This document shows, piece after piece, positions 58,038-64,000 of a stretch of 64,000 nucleotides of DNA. The translations under genes and the position numbers were made by a program. Each line of letters begins with the position of its first letter. The first letter of the stretch is position 1. The DNA is from Paenibacillus oleatilyticus. Its GTDB lineage: Bacteria > Bacillota > Bacilli > Paenibacillales > NBRC-103111. The stretch covers positions 62,001 to 126,000 of the forward strand of contig NZ_JAHNZO010000011.1 of NCBI RefSeq assembly GCF_018998565.1, in the 5' to 3' direction. Under the pieces are notes generated by a model that did not search any database, was not told where the DNA came from, and saw nothing but the letters and a program-made list of their open reading frames with translations.

Positions 58038-59627
58038 ATGCGAATACCTATGAAACGGATACCTAGAAACCGGAACGTGCGTCAATTTCATCAGGCCAAA
58101 TGGGACGAACCCGTCATTTTTGAGCTGCATCAGCCGGGCGAACGGGGCGTCATCCCGCCGTCCGTCAGCGAGGAAGTGGCAGCGGCCGTTGGGGACGCCG
58201 AAGCCTGCGTGCCGCAAGGCATGCTGCGCAGCCAAGCTCCGGCTTTGCCGGAGATCGGGCAGGCCCGGGTGCTGCGCCATTATCTGCGCCTGTCGCAGGA
58301 GACGCTGGGCTCGGATTTTAACGTCGAGATCGGACAGGGCACCTGCACGATGAAATACATTCCGCGGGTCAACGAAATGCTGATCCGCAACCCGAAAATG
58401 ACCGAACTGCACCCGCTGCAGGACGAGTCGACCGTGCAGGGGATGCTGGAGGTGTACCACCGCCTGGACCTCGCGATGCGCGAGATTTCGGGCATGGACC
58501 GGTTCACGTTCCAACCGGGGAGCGGGACGCAGGCGTTGTTCGCTATGGCGTCGATTGTGCGGGCCTACCACGAAGCGAACGGTGAAGGCGACAAGCGGGA
58601 CGAAATCATAACCACCATATTTTCCCATCCATCACAAGCGGCGACCGCTGCCGTGAAGGGGTATAAAATCATTACGCTTTACCCTGACAAAGACGGATTC
58701 CCTGATTTGGAAGCGCTGCGGGGGGCAATCTCCGAGCGGACGGCGGGCTTCGTCGTTGCCAATCCGGAGGATACAGGCATCTTCAACCCGCGGATTCGCG
58801 AGTTTACCGACCTCGTGCACGCCGCAGGCGGGATATGCTATTACGACCAAGCGAACGCAAACGGGCTGCTCGGCATTACCCGGGCGAAGGAAGCGGGCTT
58901 CGACATGTGCTTTTTCAACCTGCACAAAACGTTCGCCGCCCCTCATATGTGCGGGGGCCCGGCGACGGGAGCACTCGGCGTGACGGAGCGGCTGGCCCCG
59001 TTCCTGCCCGGCCCGCTCGTCGAAACGGACGGAACCCGCTACACGCTGAATCATTCGCCTGCCCAAAGCATCGGCAAAGTCCGCATGTTCCAAGGCGTGG
59101 CCCAGACGGTGCTCCGCTCGTATGCATGGATTCGTGCGTTGGGACCGGAAGGGCTGCTGGACGCGGCGAAGGTGGCGGTGCTGAACAACAACTATTTGTA
59201 CAGCCGCATCCTGAAAATTCCGGGTGCCAGCGCTCCGTATGTGGAGGGCGGACGGCTGGAGCAGGTGCGCTACAGTTGGGAGGGGCTGACCAAGGAAACC
59301 GGCATTACGACGGAAGATGTGCAGCGCCGCATGTGCGACTTCGGGCTCCATTACTGGACCAGCCACCATCCGTACATTGTGCCGCAGCCGTTCACGCTGG
59401 AGCCGACCGAGTCGTATTCCAAGGAAGACTTGGACGAATACGTGAGCGCCTTGGAACAGATCGCCAAGGAAGCCTACGAGCAGCCGGACATCGTCCGCAG
59501 CGCCCCACACAACAGCACCGTGCACCGGATCGACGAATCGAGCTTCGACGACCCGGCGAAATGGTGCATCACTTGGCGGGCTTATCTCAAAAAGACCGCC
59601 CCGCTTGAGGCCGGTGTCGAGTCTTGA
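58038..59627 (+). CDS. Glycine decarboxylase P-protein subunit 2-like (GcvPB paralogue)
   Basis: 529 residues. IGQGTCTMKYIPRVNEML, ELHPLQDESTVQGMLEVYH, TFQPGSGTQALFAMASIVRA, and the PLP lysine in FFNLHKTFAAPHMCGG. Housekeeping GcvPB has HKTF-x-x-PHGGGGPG-x-GP in that loop; here PHMCGGPATGALG replaces the glycine-rich segment, so the substrate or H-protein contacts probably differ. The C-terminal YWTSHHPYIVPQPFTLEPTE is near normal. It starts 22 bases after subunit 1. Expected reaction: PLP-dependent decarboxylation of glycine or a related amino acid. Confidence 0.87.
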   Translation: MRIPMKRIPRNRNVRQFHQAKWDEPVIFELHQPGERGVIPPSVSEEVAAAVGDAEACVPQGMLRSQAPALPEIGQARVLRHYLRLSQETLGSDFNVEIGQGTCTMKYIPRVNEMLIRNPKMTELHPLQDESTVQGMLEVYHRLDLAMREISGMDRFTFQPGSGTQALFAMASIVRAYHEANGEGDKRDEIITTIFSHPSQAATAAVKGYKIITLYPDKDGFPDLEALRGAISERTAGFVVANPEDTGIFNPRIREFTDLVHAAGGICYYDQANANGLLGITRAKEAGFDMCFFNLHKTFAAPHMCGGPATGALGVTERLAPFLPGPLVETDGTRYTLNHSPAQSIGKVRMFQGVAQTVLRSYAWIRALGPEGLLDAAKVAVLNNNYLYSRILKIPGASAPYVEGGRLEQVRYSWEGLTKETGITTEDVQRRMCDFGLHYWTSHHPYIVPQPFTLEPTESYSKEDLDEYVSALEQIAKEAYEQPDIVRSAPHNSTVHRIDESSFDDPAKWCITWRAYLKKTAPLEAGVES

Positions 59628-59665
59628 TCCAATAAAGCCGGGGTGATCCCGACAATGTCAGCAGC

Positions 59666-59696
59666 AGCCGGAATCCGCCTTGGAGTCCGGCTTTTT
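59666..59696 (+). terminator. Terminator of the GH-SDR-GcvP operon
   Basis: AGCCGGA and TCCGGCT pair with an inner ATCC/GGAG-type mismatch-containing section, followed by TTTTTGCTT. Confidence 0.7.
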
Positions 59697-59778
59697 GCTT
59701 CACGAGACGTTCCCGCATAGGTAAAGTTTCCGGCAGGCGCAGGTCCTGCGCTTGATGCTGGCGGTCTTGGGGGCGTGG

Positions 59779-59804
59779 TATAATAAACGCGGAAAGCGCT
59801 TACG
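59779..59804 (+). promoter_or_regulatory. -10 box and cre-like site before the second two-component pair
   Basis: TATAAT at 59779 is followed by GGAAAGCGCTTACG at 59791, 12 of 14 matches to the cre consensus. The -35 is not clear (TTGATG at 59752 is 21 bases away). Shares AGCGCTTACGA with the site at 43304. Confidence 0.55.
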
Positions 59805-59841
59805 AGATTGCAAAAACAACAACTGCTTGCGGGGGATGTCC

Positions 59842-61560
59842 ATGCTATCCATGCTGCCAAGAAACGGATTGAAGCTGCCGCGGGGGTTTCGAAGCACCCT
59901 GCAGACCAAGCTGATGCTGCTCATTGCGCTTGCCGCGGCAATTCCGCTGCTGACGCTCGGGTACGTGCTGTACCACAAATCGTCGGGAACGATCAACGAG
60001 CAATTCGGCCGCTACGGGGAAAACTCCGCCTCGCAGCTGCAATTTCAGATCGATTCCACCTTGGGACAAATGAAGTACACGGTCAGCGACATTTTGTCGT
60101 ACTTGCTTGATCCGAAGTTTACGGTGCTGCACGAAGAGGTGCCGACGTCGTACAAGGGCTTCCAGGAGGAGCAGCAGCTTGAACAGTATTTGAAAGCCCA
60201 TAAATCTCTGGACATGAAAGGCATTTTCCTGATTACAAAATCGGGCTACTATTACGGCGAACGGATCATCCGCTTCGATCTGCTTCAGGCGGAGCCATGG
60301 TTTCGCGACGATGCCGACGGCTACCGCTTCGACCTGTACGAGCCGAACCATTACAACGACACGGCCCGCGTTCCCGGGGAGAAAGTGATTGGTCTGCTGT
60401 TCCGCATCCGCAATCAGGTGGGGGTGCTGGAGAACAGCAGCATTTTGATCGAGACGAACGCCGACAAGCTGCTGCGGCTGTTTCATGAATTCGAGGAGGA
60501 TACGGGCTCACAGTTGACGATCACGGGGGGCGGCAAAACCGTTTACCAGACGCAGGGCTCGTTTGCCAAACGGGACGACGATGTCGTCTGGACGAAGCAT
60601 TCGGACGAGACGGACTGGACCATTGAGGTGCGGACGCCGTACGAGCAATTTTATAAGCCGTCGCTGCTGATCCGCACTTTTACGTTCTCCGCGGTCAGTC
60701 TGTCGATTGTGCTGGCATTCGTGCTGGCCTATATGTGTTCGGCTCCGCTGCTCAAGCGGGTCAAGAAAATGAAAGAATCGATCCGCCGCGTCAGCCTCGG
60801 AAAGCTTGATACGCGGATCGACGTGGAGTCCGAAGACGAGCTGGGGCTGCTCGGCCACAGCTTCAACCGGATGGTGGGGCAGCTTCAAACATTGTTTCAC
60901 GAGATGAAACAGGTCGAACGGCAGAAAAAAGAAGCCGAGCTCCGCGCGCTGCATCATCAGATTAACCCGCATTTGCTCATCAACACGCTCGCTTCCATTC
61001 AATGGAAAGCCAGATTGGCAGGGGCCGCCGACGTCAACAAAATGATTTATCATTTAACCAACGTGCTGGATGGCAATCTGAATGTGGATCGGGAGGTCGT
61101 TACGCTGGAGCGGGAGCTTGAGGTGATCGATCATTATTTGAATTTGCAGGAGCTGCGGTACGGCAGTGTGTTCGCCTACCGGATCGAAGCCGCCGGAGTC
61201 GATCTGTCCGCCGTGGACATTCCGCGGATGACGCTGCAGCCACTGGTGGAAAATGTCTTTTTTCACGCGTTTGAGGATGGGGAGGGGACGATCGTGCTGC
61301 GCATTGAAGCGGACGGCGCGGACGTGCTCGTCTCTTTAACCGACGACGGAAAAGGCATGAGCGAACGCACGCGTCAACAGCTGCTTCAGCCGCAACTGGA
61401 CGGCGTCCGCAAACGCCGGAGCATCGGCCTGCGCAATGTGGAGGAGCGCATCAAGCTGCATTTTGGCGAAGCTTACGGACTGTCCGTTCAGTCCGCGCCG
61501 GGAGCGGGGACCCGCATCGTTATCCGATTGCCGATCAAAGCCAAGGAGGGGATCGCATGA
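59842..61560 (+). CDS. Sensor histidine kinase, YesM family (second)
   Basis: From ATG 59842 (GCGGGGG seven bases upstream), 572 residues. Helix 1 (LMLLIALAAAIPLLTLGYVL), an extracellular sensor domain of about 250 residues, helix 2 (FTFSAVSLSIVLAFVLAYMC), HAMP (RVKKMKESIRRVSLGKLDTR), phospho-acceptor His in HHQINPHLLINTLASIQWKA, N box LQPLVENVFFHAFED and G box TDDGKGMSERTR, RSIGLRNVEERI. Overlaps the next regulator by four bases. Its sensor is different from the first kinase, so it probably detects another ligand. Confidence 0.92.
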   Translation: MLSMLPRNGLKLPRGFRSTLQTKLMLLIALAAAIPLLTLGYVLYHKSSGTINEQFGRYGENSASQLQFQIDSTLGQMKYTVSDILSYLLDPKFTVLHEEVPTSYKGFQEEQQLEQYLKAHKSLDMKGIFLITKSGYYYGERIIRFDLLQAEPWFRDDADGYRFDLYEPNHYNDTARVPGEKVIGLLFRIRNQVGVLENSSILIETNADKLLRLFHEFEEDTGSQLTITGGGKTVYQTQGSFAKRDDDVVWTKHSDETDWTIEVRTPYEQFYKPSLLIRTFTFSAVSLSIVLAFVLAYMCSAPLLKRVKKMKESIRRVSLGKLDTRIDVESEDELGLLGHSFNRMVGQLQTLFHEMKQVERQKKEAELRALHHQINPHLLINTLASIQWKARLAGAADVNKMIYHLTNVLDGNLNVDREVVTLERELEVIDHYLNLQELRYGSVFAYRIEAAGVDLSAVDIPRMTLQPLVENVFFHAFEDGEGTIVLRIEADGADVLVSLTDDGKGMSERTRQQLLQPQLDGVRKRRSIGLRNVEERIKLHFGEAYGLSVQSAPGAGTRIVIRLPIKAKEGIA

Positions 61561-62744
61561 ATGCCAAACCGATTAAAGTGCTGATTGCCGACGACGAGGT
61601 CATCATCCGCCGGGGGTTGATCTCGACGGTGCCGTGGGACAAGTACGGGATGACCGTCGTAGCGGACGTGCCCAACGGCAGCCGGGGCTGGGAAGCGTTT
61701 CTGGAACACCGGCCGGATGTGGTTATTACCGACATCGTCATGCCCGAGATGGACGGAATCGAGCTCGCCCGAAAAGTGAAAGCATGCGAGCCCCGGACCA
61801 AAATATTGCTGCTCAGCTGTCACCGCGACTTCGACTATGCGCAGCAGGGGATCAAGCTGGGCGCTTCCGGCTATTTGCTGAAGACGTCGTTCAACGATGA
61901 GGAACTGGAGGAATTTTTGGCCGCTTTTCGTCAGGAGCTCGGCGCGAACGACATTGAGGCTCCGCGGCGCGCTGCCGCCGACCTCGCTACTCCCGCGATC
62001 TCCGGGCTGCTGCTGGAATGGCTGTACGGCGTCGGCGACCGGTTTCCGGCCGAGCTGGACAGGCTGCTTCAAGGAGCTTGGAGCTGGATGAATGCGCCGA
62101 CCGCGCTGTTTCTGATCTCCGCGCCCGGGAAATGCGGAGGGACGCTGGAGCATGAGCTGCGCGGCTGCGCGCCGGGCGAGCTCAGCGAGGTGCTGCCCTT
62201 CGGGGAAGGGCACCTGCTGCTGTTTGTGCCTGAAGCCAGGCAGCGCGAATGGGACAGCCGCCTGAGCGAGCGCAAGGCCGAACGGCCGGAACTGCACTGG
62301 TCCCGGCTGGCGCCGCTGGCCGGACGCGAGGCATGGATCGACGCCGTGCGCAAAGCCCGAGGGCAGATGGAACTGGAGAAGCGGTACCGCATCAGCGTCG
62401 GGCAGTGGCCTACTCCGATTGCCGAAGCGGTGCAGCTGATCGTCCGGCATACGGATACCCAACTGTCCGTATCCGAAGTGGCGCATGAGGTGGGACTGAG
62501 CCGCAGCCATTTCAGCACGTTGTTCAAAAAGACGGTCGGCGAAAGCTTCGTCTCGTTCACGTACCGGGCGAAGCTGAAAATCGCCTGCGAGCTGCTTGGC
62601 GCCCAAGGGATTACCGTTCAAGAGATCGCGGATAAAATCGGCATGCCCGACGCCAAATATTTCAGCAAATGGTTCAAGCGCTGCACCGGCAAAACACCGA
62701 GCCAATATCGCAGCGAGCGGCGCGAGGAAAGGAACGTCATCTAA
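61557..62744 (+). CDS. Response regulator with AraC DNA-binding domain (second)
   Basis: 395 residues. Receiver: VLIADDEVIIRRGLI, phosphoacceptor Asp in VVITDIVMPEMDG (residue 59), LLKTSFNDEELEEF; the usual Lys of KP is followed by T rather than P. A shortened middle region, then HTH pair LSVSEVAHEVGLSRSHFSTL, ITVQEIADKIGMPDAKYFSK, FKRCTGKTPSQYRSE. It should control the sugar-binding gene downstream together with its kinase. Confidence 0.92.
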   Translation: MNAKPIKVLIADDEVIIRRGLISTVPWDKYGMTVVADVPNGSRGWEAFLEHRPDVVITDIVMPEMDGIELARKVKACEPRTKILLLSCHRDFDYAQQGIKLGASGYLLKTSFNDEELEEFLAAFRQELGANDIEAPRRAAADLATPAISGLLLEWLYGVGDRFPAELDRLLQGAWSWMNAPTALFLISAPGKCGGTLEHELRGCAPGELSEVLPFGEGHLLLFVPEARQREWDSRLSERKAERPELHWSRLAPLAGREAWIDAVRKARGQMELEKRYRISVGQWPTPIAEAVQLIVRHTDTQLSVSEVAHEVGLSRSHFSTLFKKTVGESFVSFTYRAKLKIACELLGAQGITVQEIADKIGMPDAKYFSKWFKRCTGKTPSQYRSERREERNVI

Positions 62745-62835
62745 AAACACGGCTGGCATCGAACGAAAAGACACCTTTGCCTGGCAGAGGCTGTGCGTGC
62801 AGCCGATGATGCACGATTTTCCGAACATCCCTCCG

Positions 62836-62864
62836 TTTTGTATGCGTTTTACTCCCGTTACAAT
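62836..62864 (+). promoter_or_regulatory. Promoter of the second sugar-binding gene
   Basis: TTTTGT, a 17-base spacer and TACAAT, with the same layout as the promoter at 53976. Confidence 0.55.
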
Positions 62865-62869
62865 AATCA

Positions 62870-62883
62870 TGTAAGCGGTTAAC
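62870..62883. promoter_or_regulatory. cre-like site
   Basis: TGTAAGCGGTTAAC matches the cre consensus at 12 of 14 positions and begins five bases behind the -10. Confidence 0.6.
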
Positions 62884-62909
62884 TAACAGACGTTCAGGGG
62901 GAATTCGAA

Positions 62910-64000
62910 ATGAAACGAAGGATGCTTCTTGTTACGACGGCGATATTGTCCGCTTCTTTGTTGGCCACCGGGTGCGGCAAGCCGGCAAGCGAGCCTCAAA
63001 ACGGCGCAGCGGGGGCGGGGACGCCATCGTCCGAACCGGGCAAGCAGGTGACGCTGCGTTTTGCGACGTGGGATACGGGCGATCTGCTCAAAATCCAGGA
63101 GACGATCGCGCGCCAATTTGAAGCGAAGCACCCCGGCGTCAAGGTGCAGGTGGAAGCGTACGGAGACGGCTTCGACCAGAAGCTGGCCGCTTCGATCGGA
63201 GCGAACAATGCGCCTGACGTGATGTACATGTGGGATTTTCCGACCTACTCCCAGAACCTCGAACCGCTGGATGCGATGATGTCCGCCGATGCCGGCCTCA
63301 AGCCGGACGATTTTTATCCCGGGCTGTTCAACTACGTGAAGATTGGCGGCAAAACGTACGGCATGCCGGCCGGGTTTACGACTCGCGTCATGTACTATAA
63401 CAAGAAGCTGTTCGACGAAGCGAACGTGCCGTATCCGAAAGCGGGCTGGACGTGGGACGACTTCAAGGAAACGGCCAAGAAACTGACGAACCCCGCCAAG
63501 AAGCAGTACGGCTTCGGCATCCGGGCGGAGAACGATCCGTACGATCTGCAGGGGGTCATCTGGAGCAACGGCGGCAGCTTTATCAGCCCGGACGGCAAGT
63601 CGATAGACGGGTTTATGAACGGCAATGAAACGGCCGAAGTGCTGCAAATGTTCGGCAGCCTCGTCAAGGATAAAACGGCCGTCATTGTCGGTGGCAAAAA
63701 CCAGCAGTCCGGAGACGACGTTTTCAAAGCGGGCAAAATCGCCATGTGGGAAAGCGGCGTATGGCCGCTGGACGGCTTCAAAGAGGCCAAAATCGACGTG
63801 GGCACGGTCGTCATGCCAGCCTTCCCGGGCAAGAAGCTCAAGGGCGTCATCGCCGAATCGGCGGTCTCAATCTCCAAATCGTCCAAAAACAAGGAAATGG
63901 CTTGGGAATTCGTCAAATACTACGCTTCCGACGAGGCGATCAAGCTGCGGACCTCCGACCTGCCGGTGCGCAAAAGCGTCGTGGCCGAGAAAAAGCTTGA
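62910..64000 (+). CDS. Sugar ABC transporter substrate-binding lipoprotein (3' end outside window)
   Basis: The frame is open from ATG 62910 (AGGGGGAA upstream) to the window end, about 363 residues. Lipoprotein signal: RRMLLVTTAILSASLLATGC. The mature part matches UgpB/MalE-type binding proteins: TLRFATWDTGDLLKIQETIA, VQVEAYGDGFDQKLAASIGA, APDVMYMWDFPTYSQN, VMYYNKKLFDEANVPYPKAG, QYGFGIRAENDPYDLQG, GKIAMWESGVWPLDGF. It probably needs the permeases that would follow outside the window or those at 44.8 kb. The second kinase/regulator pair is directly upstream. Confidence 0.92.
   Translation, partial: MKRRMLLVTTAILSASLLATGCGKPASEPQNGAAGAGTPSSEPGKQVTLRFATWDTGDLLKIQETIARQFEAKHPGVKVQVEAYGDGFDQKLAASIGANNAPDVMYMWDFPTYSQNLEPLDAMMSADAGLKPDDFYPGLFNYVKIGGKTYGMPAGFTTRVMYYNKKLFDEANVPYPKAGWTWDDFKETAKKLTNPAKKQYGFGIRAENDPYDLQGVIWSNGGSFISPDGKSIDGFMNGNETAEVLQMFGSLVKDKTAVIVGGKNQQSGDDVFKAGKIAMWESGVWPLDGFKEAKIDVGTVVMPAFPGKKLKGVIAESAVSISKSSKNKEMAWEFVKYYASDEAIKLRTSDLPVRKSVVAEKKL

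Noticed and set aside
61488-62870. Minus-strand open frame of about 460 codons opposite the second response regulator
   Set aside because: No recognisable domains, unusual composition, and the plus strand is a clear receiver-AraC protein.
1-64000. tRNA, rRNA, CRISPR repeats, T-box or known riboswitch leaders
   Set aside because: I looked for clover-leaf ends, regular short spaced repeats and T-box-type GGTGG elements in the gaps and saw none; a covariance search could still reveal one.

Overview
The window looks like chromosomal DNA of a Gram-positive Bacillales organism, most probably Paenibacillus or a close relative. This rests on strong AGGAGG-type ribosome binding sites, frequent GTG/TTG starts, a copper-amine-oxidase-N (stalk) domain protein, YesM/YesN-type two-component pairs beside sugar ABC genes, HxlR/PadR/MocR regulators, Fur-box-controlled iron genes and CcpA-like cre sites. 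Most of the sequence is fairly GC-rich; several islands (about 2.4-4.4 kb, 9.4-16.3 kb, 25.8-26.8 kb, 52.25-53.5 kb) are visibly AT-rich and hold hypothetical, broken or transferred genes. I saw no rRNA, tRNA or CRISPR array.

Layout. 0-2 kb: 3' end of a malic enzyme facing a MocR regulator across a shared terminator. 2.4-16.3 kb: accessory region with a possible secreted cargo protein, a small membrane protein, an ankyrin protein, a dead MFS transporter, a MerR-methyltransferase fusion overlapping a NUDIX fusion, a macrodomain protein, a pentapeptide protein, a 502-residue protein with a GNQA/QR leader like that of eCIS/polymorphic-toxin cargo, small zinc-ribbon-like proteins, an isochorismatase-fold/RidA pair and a frameshifted LysR. 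16.6-34.2 kb: HelD-like helicase, MOSC protein, haem O synthase, LysE exporter, PadR/BAAT hydrolase pair, HxlR/quinone reductase pair, an AT-rich C45 peptidase, a Fur-box siderophore-binding lipoprotein followed by an AraC regulator carrying a copy of the same binding domain, HAD/GNAT, a thioredoxin-like/MarR unit, HD hydrolase, TetR and DUF1361 proteins. 34.2-37.5 kb: DUF1266 and J-domain/TPR proteins.

37.7-42.2 kb is the most interesting locus. A Mur-ligase-like protein without the usual N-terminal domain is divergent from a PLP enzyme resembling O2-dependent arginine oxidases/hydroxylases (MppP/RohP/Ind4). That gene overlaps one for a D-2-hydroxyacid-dehydrogenase-fold protein lacking the usual catalytic His and Glu, as might be expected of an imine reductase (Ind5-like). 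A CapA-type metallophosphatase follows. The pair probably makes a modified, perhaps D-configured, arginine; the outer genes hint at ligation to something.

42.3-64 kb is a carbohydrate-uptake and catabolic region: DeoR regulator, sugar-binding lipoprotein, two permeases, YesM/YesN pair, D-threonine-aldolase/D-serine-dehydratase-like enzyme, M20 amidohydrolase, an AT-rich insert (IS1595 remnant, nested inverted repeats, alpha/beta hydrolase), then a glycoside hydrolase, SDR, and divergent glycine-decarboxylase P-protein subunits 1 and 2 without GcvT/GcvH. A second kinase/regulator pair and a second sugar-binding lipoprotein (cut by the window end) follow. Four promoters here have a cre-like site just downstream of the -10, suggesting one carbon-controlled regulon. 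The enzymes could together degrade a glycosylated or N-acylated beta-hydroxy-amino acid; that is inference.
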